The notes beneath the pieces are model-generated. The model was given only the letters and a program-made list of their open reading frames with translations, had not been told where the DNA came from and made no database searches. This document shows, in pieces, positions 16,006 through 25,080 of a stretch of DNA of 64,000 nucleotides. Numbering within the stretch: the stretch's first letter is position 1; every line of letters begins with the position of its first letter. The position numbers were made by a program, and so were the translations under genes. Source of the stretch: Burkholderia sp. 4M9327F10 (GTDB lineage Bacteria; Pseudomonadota; Gammaproteobacteria; Burkholderiales; Burkholderiaceae); contig NZ_SCNV01000029.1 in assembly GCF_005503145.1 (NCBI RefSeq), forward strand, positions 37,825 to 101,824, in the 5' to 3' direction.

Positions 16006-18357
16006 ATGCCTTTGTCCGACCGCCGTTTGCCCTCCGCTACCGACGAAGTGAGCGCCGAGCCGAAGCGCCCCGCCGCCCGCGGCAAGGGTGGGGAACTGCT
16101 CAAGGCCGGGCCGGACAACGCAGCCAGAGGCGCCCGATCAGCCAAGCCGGCTGGCGCGGCCGAAGCCGGCAAAGCCATCAAGGCGGACAGAGCTGGCGTG
16201 GTGACGGACAAGAAGGCGGACAAGAAGGCCGGTAAGGCCGATAAAACTGACAAAGCCGCCCCGGCGCTCGCCAAAACCGCCGACAAGCTCGCCAAACTCG
16301 GCCTCACGAGCGACATCAATCTGGTCCTGCATCTGCCGACGCGCTACGAGGACGAAACCTCGTTGACGCCAATCGGGCACCTGCTGCCGGGCGGCATCGC
16401 GCAGACCGAAGGCGTGGTGTTCGACAACGAAATTGCCTATCGTCCGCGCCGCCAGTTGCTGGTCAAACTACGCGACGACGCCGGTGACGAACTGGTGCTG
16501 CGCTTTCTGAATTTCTACGGCTCGCAGGTCAAGCAGATGGCGATCGGCGCGCGGCTGCGCGTGCGCGGCGACGTGCGCGGCGGCTTTTTCGGCATGGAGA
16601 TGGTGCACCCTGCCGTGCGCGTGGTCGATGAAGACACGCCCTTGCCGCAGGTGCTGACGCCGGTCTATCCGAGCACCGCGGGCGTGAGCCAGGCCTATCT
16701 GCGCAAGGCGATCGACAACGCGCTCTCGCGCACGGCGCTGCCGGAGTTGCTGCCGGAAGCGGTCGCGCGGACCTATCTGGACCCGCTTGGCGTGCCGCCG
16801 CTGCTGCAGGCGGTGCGTATGCTGCATCACCCCGGCGTCGATTCGGACGAAACCGCGCTGATGGACGGCACGCATCCGGCCTGGGTGCGCATCAAGTTCG
16901 AGGAATTGCTTGCTCAGCAGATGTCGTTAAAGCGTGCCCATGACGAGCGGCGCACCCGCGCGGCGCCGGGCATGCCGCGCCGGACTGCGGACGATCCCGC
17001 CTCGCTGGTGGCGCGTCTGCTGAAAGCGCTGCCGTTCTCGCTGACCCGCGCCCAGGAGCGCGTGGGCGGAGAAATCGCGCTGGACCTGACCCAGCCGCAT
17101 CCGATGCAGCGCCTGCTGCAGGGCGACGTGGGCAGCGGCAAGACCATCGTCGCCGCGCTCGCCGCCGCGCAGGCCATCGACGCCGGCTACCAGGCGGCCC
17201 TGATGGCGCCCACCGAAATCCTCGCCGAACAGCACGCGCGCAAGCTGCGCGGCTGGCTGGAACCGCTCGGCGTCAGCGTCGCATGGCTGGCCGGCAGTCT
17301 GAAGACCAAGGAAAAGCGCGCCGCAATTGAAGCCGCGGCGCTCGGCACCGCGCAACTGGTGATCGGCACTCACGCGATCATCCAGGACACGGTGGAGTTT
17401 GCGCAGCTCGGCCTCGTGATCGTCGACGAACAGCACCGTTTCGGCGTCGCCCAGCGGCTGGCGCTGCGTGCCAAGGCGCGTCCCCCGGGAGGCGCCCCTT
17501 CGGAGAACAAAGCGCTGGACGGCGTGCGCGATTTTCAGCCGCACCAGTTGATGATGTCCGCCACGCCGATCCCGCGCACGCTGGCGATGACCTATTACGC
17601 CGACCTCGACGTCTCGACCATCGACGAGCTGCCGCCAGGCCGCACGCCGATTCTCACCAAGCTCGTTTCCGACGCGCGCCGCGAAGAAGTGATTGGCCGG
17701 GTGCGCGAAGCGGCGCTGACCGGGCGGCAGGTCTACTGGGTCTGTCCGCTGATCGAAGAGAGCGAGACGCTGCAGTTGCAGACCGCCGTCGAAACCTATG
17801 AAACGCTGGTCGCCGCGTTACCCGAGCTGAAGGTCGGTCTCGTGCACGGGCGGCTCGCCCCGGCGGAGAAAGCCGCAGTGATGGACGCGTTCACCCGCAA
17901 CGAGGTGCAGTTGCTGGTGGCGACCACCGTGATCGAAGTCGGCGTGGATGTGCCGAACGCCTCGCTAATGGTGATCGAGCACGCCGAGCGCTTCGGCCTC
18001 GCGCAACTGCACCAGTTACGTGGCCGGGTCGGGCGGGGCAGCGCGGCGTCGGTGTGTGTGCTGCTCTACACGGGGCCGCTGTCGATGACTGCGCGCGCCC
18101 GTTTGCAAACCATGCGCGAAACCACCGATGGCTTTGAAATCGCCCGCCGCGACCTCGAAATCCGCGGCCCGGGGGAGTTTCTCGGCGCCCGTCAGTCCGG
18201 CGCGGCCATGCTGCGCTTTGCCGATCTGCAGGAGGACGGCTGGCTGATCGAACCGGCTCGCGAAGCGGCGGCGCATCTGCTGGAAAAGTATCCGGAGGTG
18301 GTCACCCAGCACCTGGCGCGCTGGCTCGGTGCGCGGGAACAATATCTGAAAGCCTGA
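16006..18357 (+). CDS. recG: ATP-dependent DNA helicase RecG with long basic N-terminal extension
   Basis: The protein has about 783 residues, against about 693 in E. coli. The ATG at 16006 (MPLSDRRLPS) is my choice; the frame stays open to 15937. The first ~85 residues are low-complexity Lys/Ala/Asp (repeated KADK-like units). The conserved wedge domain then begins with KLAKLGLTSDINLVLHLPTRYED. The helicase core has Walker A GDVGSGKT (K379), DEQH box VIVDEQHRFG, MSATPIPRTLA, and the C-terminal QLHQLRGRVGRG and RARLQTM segments. RecG remodels stalled replication forks and R-loops. The extension is probably disordered and could act as an extra DNA-binding tail. Confidence 0.95.
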   Translation: MPLSDRRLPSATDEVSAEPKRPAARGKGGELLKAGPDNAARGARSAKPAGAAEAGKAIKADRAGVVTDKKADKKAGKADKTDKAAPALAKTADKLAKLGLTSDINLVLHLPTRYEDETSLTPIGHLLPGGIAQTEGVVFDNEIAYRPRRQLLVKLRDDAGDELVLRFLNFYGSQVKQMAIGARLRVRGDVRGGFFGMEMVHPAVRVVDEDTPLPQVLTPVYPSTAGVSQAYLRKAIDNALSRTALPELLPEAVARTYLDPLGVPPLLQAVRMLHHPGVDSDETALMDGTHPAWVRIKFEELLAQQMSLKRAHDERRTRAAPGMPRRTADDPASLVARLLKALPFSLTRAQERVGGEIALDLTQPHPMQRLLQGDVGSGKTIVAALAAAQAIDAGYQAALMAPTEILAEQHARKLRGWLEPLGVSVAWLAGSLKTKEKRAAIEAAALGTAQLVIGTHAIIQDTVEFAQLGLVIVDEQHRFGVAQRLALRAKARPPGGAPSENKALDGVRDFQPHQLMMSATPIPRTLAMTYYADLDVSTIDELPPGRTPILTKLVSDARREEVIGRVREAALTGRQVYWVCPLIEESETLQLQTAVETYETLVAALPELKVGLVHGRLAPAEKAAVMDAFTRNEVQLLVATTVIEVGVDVPNASLMVIEHAERFGLAQLHQLRGRVGRGSAASVCVLLYTGPLSMTARARLQTMRETTDGFEIARRDLEIRGPGEFLGARQSGAAMLRFADLQEDGWLIEPAREAAAHLLEKYPEVVTQHLARWLGAREQYLKA

Positions 18358-18392
18358 GCCGGCGTCATGACGGACGTTGCGAGCGGCATTGA

Positions 18393-18414
18393 ACCGGCCT
18401 TCGTTACGGCCGGT
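18393..18414 (+). terminator. Hairpin after recG (possible terminator)
   Basis: ACCGGCC and GGCCGGT make a 7-bp perfect stem with an 8-base loop, 36 bases after the recG stop and before the oxyR promoter. The tail AACGTTTCC is only weakly U-rich, so termination efficiency is uncertain. Confidence 0.4.
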
Positions 18415-18448
18415 AACGTTTCCGCAGCATTCCCTGTGCCGGGGGAGG

Positions 18449-18492
18449 TTGGCGAATTGGCCCCATAGGTGTATAACTGAAACCTATCGAAT
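18449..18492 (+). promoter_or_regulatory. oxyR promoter with overlapping palindrome (candidate autoregulatory OxyR site)
   Basis: TTGGCG (18449-18454), 17-base spacer and TATAAC (18472-18477) form a good sigma70 promoter, predicting a start near 18484 and a ~30-base leader to the oxyR ATG at 18515. An inverted repeat ATAGGT-N11-ACCTAT (18465-18470 and 18482-18487) brackets the -10 box. It runs into CTATCGAAT (18484-18492), a 9-mer also found upstream of katA. LysR-type regulators usually bind such dyads over their own promoters, so OxyR autorepression is a reasonable inference. Confidence 0.6.
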
Positions 18493-18514
18493 TCATCGTA
18501 CTGATTGGTCCCCA

Positions 18515-19474
18515 ATGACGCTCACTGAATTGAAATACATCGTCGCAGTTGCCCGCGAGCGGCATTTTGGCCGTGCGGCGGAGGCGTGTTTCGTCAGCCA
18601 GCCGACGCTGTCCGTGGCGATCAAGAAGCTCGAAGACGAACTGAACGTGCAGATTTTCGAGCGCGGCACGAGCGAAGTGAGCGTGACGCCGATCGGCGAG
18701 CAAATCGTCACCCAGGCCCAGCGCGTTCTCGAACAGACGCTTGCCATCAAGGAAATCGCCAAGCAGGGCAAAGATCCGCTGGTCGGCCCGCTGCGCCTTG
18801 GCGTGATCTACACGATCGGACCGTATCTGCTGCCTACTCTCGTCAAGCAGATGATCAAGCGCGTCCCGCAGATGCCGTTGATGCTGCAGGAGAATTACAC
18901 GCTCAAGCTGATCGAACTGCTCAAGCAGGGCGAGATCGACGTGGCGATCATGGCGCTGCCGTTCCCGGAAACCGGGCTGATGCTGCGCCCGCTCTACGAC
19001 GAGCCGTTTGTCGTCGCGCTGCCGTCCGGCCATGCGTGGGAGCAGCGCTCGAAGATCGACCCGGACGATCTCAAGCAGGAAACCATGCTGCTGCTCGGCA
19101 GCGGCCATTGCTTCCGCGATCACGTGCTGGGTGTGTGCCCTGAACTGATGCGCTTCTCGCAGAACGCGGACGGCATCCAGAAGACCTTCGAAGGCTCTTC
19201 GCTCGAAACGATCCGCCATATGGTGGCAAGCGGGGTGGGCATTACGGTGCTGCCGCGCATGTCGGTGCAGGAAGTGAAGCCGCAGGCAGGTGGCATTGAC
19301 TCGGGGCTGCTCAGCTATGTGGCCTTCGACGAACCGGTGCCGGATCGCCGCGTGGTGCTGGCCTGGCGCAAGAGCTTCACCCGCATGCCCGCCATCGAAG
19401 CGATTTGCGATGCCATCAACGCCTGCGAACTGCCGGGCGTGAGCAAGCTCGATCTGCCGGTCGCCGTGAACTGA
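18515..19474 (+). CDS. oxyR: Hydrogen-peroxide-sensing LysR-type regulator OxyR
   Basis: The 319-residue protein starts at ATG 18515 (MTLTELKYIVAVARERHF), the canonical LysR winged-helix start; the longer frame from 18377 is not family-like. The N-terminal HTH (AAEACFVSQPTLSVAIKKLE) precedes a regulatory domain. That domain carries GSGHCFRDHVLGVCPE with cysteines at exactly 199 and 208, the peroxide-oxidised disulfide pair of E. coli OxyR. It activates catalase, Dps and related genes, and both katA and dps lie just downstream on the same strand. A hairpin terminator follows the gene, so katA is separately transcribed. Confidence 0.97.
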   Translation: MTLTELKYIVAVARERHFGRAAEACFVSQPTLSVAIKKLEDELNVQIFERGTSEVSVTPIGEQIVTQAQRVLEQTLAIKEIAKQGKDPLVGPLRLGVIYTIGPYLLPTLVKQMIKRVPQMPLMLQENYTLKLIELLKQGEIDVAIMALPFPETGLMLRPLYDEPFVVALPSGHAWEQRSKIDPDDLKQETMLLLGSGHCFRDHVLGVCPELMRFSQNADGIQKTFEGSSLETIRHMVASGVGITVLPRMSVQEVKPQAGGIDSGLLSYVAFDEPVPDRRVVLAWRKSFTRMPAIEAICDAINACELPGVSKLDLPVAVN

Positions 19475-19525
19475 GCCGAAGCTCCACCGTGGCTGCGCCC
19501 GTGAGGCGCCACGGCGCAGGTCAAG

Positions 19526-19559
19526 ACAAGGCCGGCCGCACCCCGTGCGCCGGCCTTGT
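19526..19559 (+). terminator. Intrinsic-type terminator after oxyR
   Basis: ACAAGGCCGGC and GCCGGCCTTGT form an 11-bp perfect stem with a 12-base loop, 51 bases after the oxyR stop. The following bases (CCGCATTTTCC) give only a short late U run, but the stem is very strong. Confidence 0.65.
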
Positions 19560-19596
19560 CCGCATTTTCCACGCGAAAAGCCGATAGTGTCGGCCT

Positions 19597-19650
19597 CTAT
19601 CGAATAGATAAAATTAATCAAACACGCTAATTCGATAGCATTGATATAGT
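19597..19650 (+). promoter_or_regulatory. Candidate OxyR operator and katA promoter region
   Basis: In an abruptly AT-rich patch, CTATCGAAT (19597-19605) and its exact reverse complement ATTCGATAG (19630-19638) are centred 33 bases apart. Extra ATAG/CTAT quartets lie around them, including ATAG at 19604 and 19646. The E. coli OxyR consensus is built from spaced ATAG/CTAT quartets, and the same CTATCGAAT 9-mer overlaps the oxyR promoter. TATAGT at 19645-19650 is a possible -10 with no good -35, as expected for an activator-dependent promoter. Quartet spacing does not fit the E. coli consensus exactly. Confidence 0.55.
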
Positions 19651-19693
19651 TTCCTCCATGGATCAGCGGATCCAACAAAACACGGAGGAAATC

Positions 19694-19831
19694 ATGACGC
19701 AGCCCCAAGCGCAGCAGCCCCAGCAGGTTTCTGGCCAATCCGCCGCACCGGCTTCCCGATTCCCCGCCTCGATGAGCGGCGTACGCACTGTGGCGTTCTC
19801 GCTGCTGGTCGACCGCGCGCTGAGCGCCTGA
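19694..19831 (+). CDS. Small uncharacterised ORF (45 aa) between oxyR and katA
   Basis: An ATG at 19694 preceded by GGAGGAAATC (a near-ideal Shine-Dalgarno at proper spacing) opens a 45-codon frame ending TGA at 19831. Third positions are mostly G or C, like neighbouring genes. The first ~20 residues are Gln/Pro/Ala-rich (MTQPQAQQPQQVSGQSA), followed by a short amphipathic stretch (GVRTVAFSLLVDRALSA). It sits 45 bases upstream of the katA ATG on what is probably the katA transcript. I do not recognise a family. It could be a small peroxide-response protein or a regulatory leader ORF. Confidence 0.5.
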   Translation: MTQPQAQQPQQVSGQSAAPASRFPASMSGVRTVAFSLLVDRALSA

Positions 19832-19876
19832 TTTCCTTTCAGCCAAGAAACCCCTCATCAGAATCAGGAGTACACG

Positions 19877-21328
<1,452 letters not shown>

Positions 21329-21380
21329 GGCGGGGTGTTAGCGGGCCGGCTGATGAGGCGGCCAGGTGCGGGAGTGCGGG

Positions 21381-21453
21381 CTCAAGCGGCTGGAACGGTT
21401 AAGGCAGCTAAGGCAATTAAGGCAGCTAAGGCAGCTAAGGCAGGCCGCTTGAG
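21381..21453. repeat. Five tandem 9-bp repeats enclosed in a perfect 10-bp inverted repeat
   Basis: CTCAAGCGGC (21381-21390) is the exact reverse complement of GCCGCTTGAG (21444-21453). Between them lie five head-to-tail copies of TAAGGCAGC (21400-21444), with two-base variation in the second copy and one in the last. The array is 52 bases after the katA stop and ~70 before the next small gene. It could be a long stem-loop at the end of the katA mRNA or a slippage-prone repeat. The 9-base unit reads through without a stop in only two of the three plus-strand frames. Confidence 0.8.
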
Positions 21454-21523
21454 TCTGATTCGTTAGTCGTGGCGGGCGCATCGGCGCCTCGCCTGTTCGA
21501 AACCAGAGAGAAGGAGAACGATC

Positions 21524-21682
21524 ATGGTCCAGTTGTTGAGTAGCGGTGGCGCACGGCTCGCACGTGACGCACAGATTGTTTTTGGCGGCAACGTTGCGCG
21601 CAAGCTGGTCGGTTTTGCGATTCTCGCGGCCGGCTACGCATTGATCGCTTCGCACGCATTGCAGCATCTGCCGGGCCGCTAA
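21524..21682 (+). CDS. Small membrane protein (52 aa), uncharacterised
   Basis: An ATG at 21524 with AAGGAG eight bases upstream opens a 52-codon frame ending TAA at 21682. The product has a polar/basic N-terminus (MVQLLSSGGARLARDAQ) and one hydrophobic helix at about residues 28-46 (KLVGFAILAAGYALIASHA), ending LQHLPGR. Third positions are mostly G/C. It lies between katA and dps on the same strand. The strong ribosome-binding site, single helix and codon use support a real small inner-membrane protein. I do not recognise its family. Confidence 0.6.
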   Translation: MVQLLSSGGARLARDAQIVFGGNVARKLVGFAILAAGYALIASHALQHLPGR

Positions 21683-21846
21683 TCCCGACTGCCGAAGCGG
21701 TGCTGCGCTTCCTCGGGTCGTGACGAGCGGTCGCACAAAGTTTGCATATTTGTACGATAAACTAACGGACGTTCGCAGGTTAATGGTTTGTGCATGAACG
21801 ACTCATGCTCTGCCTGCCGGTTCGCACACTCTTCAAAGGAGTCATC

Positions 21847-22335
21847 ATGGCCAAGAAAGAAGCCGTACAACACGTCAATATCGGTATCAGCGACAAGGAT
21901 CGCAAGAAGATCGCAGAGGGCCTGTCGCGTTTGCTGGCGGACACCTACACGCTGTATCTGAAGACCCATAACTTCCACTGGAACGTCACGGGTCCGATGT
22001 TCAACACGCTGCACCTGATGTTCGAGACGCAGTACAACGAACTGGCGCTGGCTGTCGATTCGATCGCTGAACGTATCCGCGCGCTGGGCGTGCATGCGCC
22101 GGGCAGCTACAAGGACTTCGCGAAGCTGTCGTCGATTCCGGAAGCGGACGGCGTGCCTGCCGCAGAAGAAATGATTCGCCAGCTGGTGGAAGGCCAGGAA
22201 GCGGTGGTGCGCACCGCGCGCGGCATTTTCCCGGCAACCGAGGCCGCCAATGACGAACCGACCGCCGACCTGCTGACGCAACGCATGCAGACGCACGAAA
22301 AGACGGCGTGGATGCTGCGCTCGATGCTGGCTTGA
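21847..22335 (+). CDS. dps: Dps-family DNA-binding ferritin-like protein
   Basis: The 162-residue protein starts at ATG 21847 (MAKKEAVQHVNIGIS) with AAAGGAG upstream; the longer frame from 21790 lacks a ribosome-binding site. It carries the Dps ferroxidase signature KTHNFHWNVTGPMFNTLHLM followed by FETQYNELALAVDSIAERI, where the H, D and E residues bind iron between subunits. Dps dodecamers oxidise and store iron with peroxide and coat DNA in stress. The short Lys-containing N-terminus may contact DNA. Its position after oxyR and katA fits peroxide control, though I did not find a clear CTATCGAAT site upstream. Confidence 0.96.
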   Translation: MAKKEAVQHVNIGISDKDRKKIAEGLSRLLADTYTLYLKTHNFHWNVTGPMFNTLHLMFETQYNELALAVDSIAERIRALGVHAPGSYKDFAKLSSIPEADGVPAAEEMIRQLVEGQEAVVRTARGIFPATEAANDEPTADLLTQRMQTHEKTAWMLRSMLA

Positions 22336-22345
22336 TGCAACAAAG

Positions 22346-22373
22346 AACCTCCCGCACGGGAGGTTTCGTTTTT
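22346..22373 (+). terminator. Intrinsic terminator after dps
   Basis: AACCTCCC-GCAC-GGGAGGTT gives an 8-bp perfect stem with a tetraloop, followed by TCGTTTTT. It starts 10 bases after the dps stop. Confidence 0.9.
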
Positions 22374-22459
22374 CAGGGCATCCCCTGCGCGCTTGCAGGG
22401 TTCCCTCGGCGCACATACCTTAAAATGTCGTCACTGCCCGTACTTGACGACGCCCGCCC

Positions 22460-23323
22460 ATGTTCGCCCGACTCCCTCTGTATCTGCGCCTCGTGCGCAT
22501 GGACAAGCCGATCGGCAGCCTGTTGCTGCTATGGCCGACGCTCAACGCGCTGTGGATTGCCTCGGACGGGCGCCCCTCGCTGTCCCTGCTGGTGATTTTC
22601 ACGCTCGGCACGGTGCTGATGCGCTCGGCGGGCTGCGCGATCAACGACTACGCCGACCGCGATTTCGACCGCTACGTGAAGCGCACCGAAAACCGGCCGA
22701 TCACCTCGGGCAAGATCAAGGCGTGGGAGGCGCTGGTGCTGGCTACCGGGCTGGCGCTGGTATCGTTTCTGCTGATCCTGCCGCTCAATGCGCTGACCAA
22801 GGAGCTGTCGGTGGCGGCGCTGTTCGTCGCGGGTTCGTATCCGTTCACCAAACGCTTCTTTGCGATCCCGCAGGCGTATCTGGGCATCGCCTTCGGCTTT
22901 GGCATTCCTATGGCCTTCGCCGCCGTGCAGGACCACGTGCCGATGCTCGCGTGGCTGATGCTGCTCGCCAACGTGTTCTGGTCGGTGGCCTACGACACCG
23001 AATACGCGATGGTCGATCGCGACGACGACATCAAGATCGGCATCCGCACCTCCGCGCTGACGTTTGGCCGCTATGACGTGTTCGCGATCATGCTGTGCTA
23101 CGCGCTGACGCTGGGTATCTATATCCGTATTGGCCTGACGCTGGGTTTCGGCTGGCCGTACTGGCTCGGCTGGGCCGCCGCTGCGGGCTGCGCGATCTAC
23201 CACTACACGCTGATCCGCGGCCGCGAACGCATGCCGTGTTTCGCGGCGTTCCGTCATAACAACTGGCTCGGTGGGGCGCTGTTCGCGGGGATTGCGGCGC
23301 ATTACGCCGCCGCTTCGTTCTGA
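22460..23323 (+). CDS. ubiA: 4-hydroxybenzoate polyprenyltransferase UbiA
   Basis: This 287-residue polytopic protein has both UbiA prenyltransferase aspartate motifs: NDYADRDFDRYVKRT with GKIK for the first, and DTEYAMVDRDDDIKIGI for the second, which bind the Mg-diphosphate. It attaches the polyprenyl tail to 4-hydroxybenzoate in ubiquinone synthesis, in the inner membrane. Full length for the family (E. coli 290 aa). A TAAAAT hexamer at 22421 is a possible -10 but lacks a -35. Confidence 0.96.
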   Translation: MFARLPLYLRLVRMDKPIGSLLLLWPTLNALWIASDGRPSLSLLVIFTLGTVLMRSAGCAINDYADRDFDRYVKRTENRPITSGKIKAWEALVLATGLALVSFLLILPLNALTKELSVAALFVAGSYPFTKRFFAIPQAYLGIAFGFGIPMAFAAVQDHVPMLAWLMLLANVFWSVAYDTEYAMVDRDDDIKIGIRTSALTFGRYDVFAIMLCYALTLGIYIRIGLTLGFGWPYWLGWAAAAGCAIYHYTLIRGRERMPCFAAFRHNNWLGGALFAGIAAHYAAASF

Positions 23324-23467
23324 GGTTCTGAGCGTGGCGCGCGCCGCGCACGGCTAATTGCCGTTACGCAGCGTGCTGTGCCGGGGCGGCCCGTGCCGGG
23401 GCCGCGTGGGTTAATCCCGGTTTTCTTCGGGCTCCTTCAGGACTTCTACCGCTTCCTGCAGGCAGCC

Positions 23468-24283
23468 TTACTGCTGGCCGAACTCGTCGCCCATTTCCTT
23501 CGCGCGTGCATCGGCCGCCAGCACACCGCGCACAATCGCGTCCTTGATACCGCTCGCGTCGAACGAAGCGAGCGCCGCCGCGGTCGTGCCGCCCTTCGAC
23601 GTCACCCGTTCTCGCAACACGCCCGGCGGCTCGTCGGACTGGGCCGCGAGTTGCGCCGCGCCGGTGAAGGTTGCGACGGCGAGTGCGCGGCCTTGCGCTT
23701 CATCCATGCCGAGCTGGCGCGCGGCTTCCTGCAGGGCTTCAATAAAGTAGAACACGTAGGCCGGCCCGCTGCCCGAGATCGCGGTGACAGCGTCAATTTT
23801 CGCTTCGTCGTCGAACCAGACGGTCTCGCCGACGGCGCCCAGCACTTGCGTCGCGAGCGCCCGGTCGGCCGCGTCGACGCTGCCCGTTGCGCTCAGGCCC
23901 GCTACGCCCTTGCCGATCAGCGCCGGGGTATTCGGCATCACCCGGACAATGCGTTGATGGCCGTCGAGCCAGCGCGCGAGATCCTCGGTGCGAATCCCGG
24001 CGACGATGCTGATCACCACTTGTGTCGCACCCAGATACGGGGCGAGTCCTTGAGCCACGGCTTTGAGCACTTGCGGCTTCACGGCCAGCACGATCGCGTC
24101 GAACGGCGCGAGCGCGGCATCCGCCGCAGCACCGGTGCCGATGCCGAATTGCTGCTGGTTGCGCTGGCGCACGTCTTCGTTAGGGTCGATCGCGTACAGA
24201 TCGGCCGGCGCAATGCCGTGCTTGATGAGGCCGCCGATGATTGCAGCGGCCATGTTGCCGCCGCCGATGAAGGCAATTTTCAT
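23468..24283 (-). CDS. proC: Pyrroline-5-carboxylate reductase ProC
   Basis: The 271-residue enzyme catalyses the last step of proline synthesis, NAD(P)H reduction of pyrroline-5-carboxylate. The start at ATG 24283 (MKIAFIGGGNMAAAIIGGL) places the Rossmann dinucleotide motif at the N-terminus as in all ProC proteins; the longer frame from 24316 is rejected. The family signature AISGSGPAYVFYFIEALQEA and the ERVTSKGGTTAAAL segment near the C-terminus are intact. It lies 16 bases after yggS, a widespread pairing, and is convergent with ubiA. Confidence 0.96.
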   Translation of the reverse strand: MKIAFIGGGNMAAAIIGGLIKHGIAPADLYAIDPNEDVRQRNQQQFGIGTGAAADAALAPFDAIVLAVKPQVLKAVAQGLAPYLGATQVVISIVAGIRTEDLARWLDGHQRIVRVMPNTPALIGKGVAGLSATGSVDAADRALATQVLGAVGETVWFDDEAKIDAVTAISGSGPAYVFYFIEALQEAARQLGMDEAQGRALAVATFTGAAQLAAQSDEPPGVLRERVTSKGGTTAAALASFDASGIKDAIVRGVLAADARAKEMGDEFGQQ

Positions 24284-24299
24284 GATGTTCCGAGGGAGT

Positions 24300-24998
24300 T
24301 CAGTGGGAGTAATCACGGGCGCCGAAAATCGCCGTGCCGACGCGCACGAGCGTCGCGCCTTCGAGCACCGCGGCTTCGAGGTCGGCCGACATGCCCATCG
24401 AGAGCGTGTCCAGTTCGAGTCCGCCGGCGCGCAGTTGCTCGAACAGCTCGCGTAACTGGCGATGCGGCACGCGTTGGGCTTCGACGGTCCCGGCCGGCTC
24501 GGGAATCGACATCAGACCGCGCAGGCGCAGTTGCGGCAACGCGGCGACAGCTTGCGCGATTCCGGCGGCTTCAGCCGGCGTCACACCGGCCTTGGTCGCT
24601 TCGCCGCTGACGTTCACCTGCAGGCATACGTTGAGCGGCGGCAAATGCGCCGGTCGCTGTTCCGCAAGACGTTGGGCAATTTTCAGGCGATCGACGGAAT
24701 GGACCCAGTCGAAGTTTTCCGCCACCGGGCGGGTCTTGTTCGATTGCAGCGGTCCGATGAAATGCCATTCGAGCGACGCGCGCAGGTCCGCCAGCGCTTC
24801 GATTTTCGCCACGGCTTCCTGCACATAGTTCTCGCCGAACGCGCGCTGGCCGGCCGCATGGACGGCGCGCACATCGTCGGCAGGAAACGTCTTCGAGACG
24901 GCTAGCAGCGCGACTGAGCGCGGCTCGCGGGAAGCGAGCTGCGCGGCGCGGTCGATGCGCTGCTGGACCGCGGCGAGGTTATGGACGAGATCGGACAT
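24300..24998 (-). CDS. yggS: YggS/PLPBP-family pyridoxal phosphate homeostasis protein
   Basis: The 232-residue protein is an alanine-racemase-N-like TIM barrel that carries PLP but has no known catalytic activity. The PLP lysine is K36 in LLAVSKTFP (K36 in E. coli YggS too), followed by GQRAFGENYVQEA. HFIGPLQSNKTRP and GLMSIPEP are further family motifs. Members influence vitamin B6 pools and amino-acid metabolism. Adjacent proC is a conserved neighbour (yggS-proC). A perfect TATAAT lies upstream on the minus strand at 25039-25044. Confidence 0.94.
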   Translation of the reverse strand: MSDLVHNLAAVQQRIDRAAQLASREPRSVALLAVSKTFPADDVRAVHAAGQRAFGENYVQEAVAKIEALADLRASLEWHFIGPLQSNKTRPVAENFDWVHSVDRLKIAQRLAEQRPAHLPPLNVCLQVNVSGEATKAGVTPAEAAGIAQAVAALPQLRLRGLMSIPEPAGTVEAQRVPHRQLRELFEQLRAGGLELDTLSMGMSADLEAAVLEGATLVRVGTAIFGARDYSH

Positions 24999-25038
24999 GA
25001 GACGTCGGAGAAAAATCTGCGCGGAGGCGATGTACCGG

Positions 25039-25044
25039 ATTATA
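25039..25044 (-). promoter_or_regulatory. Candidate -10 box for yggS-proC
   Basis: On the minus strand this reads TATAAT, a perfect -10 hexamer, 41 bases upstream of the yggS ATG. No convincing -35 is seen at 16-18 bases; the spacer is GC-rich (GGGCAAGCCCGGCGGGC). Confidence 0.45.
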
Positions 25045-25080
25045 CGGACGCCCGCCGGGCTTGCCCGTCATGTGTACGCC

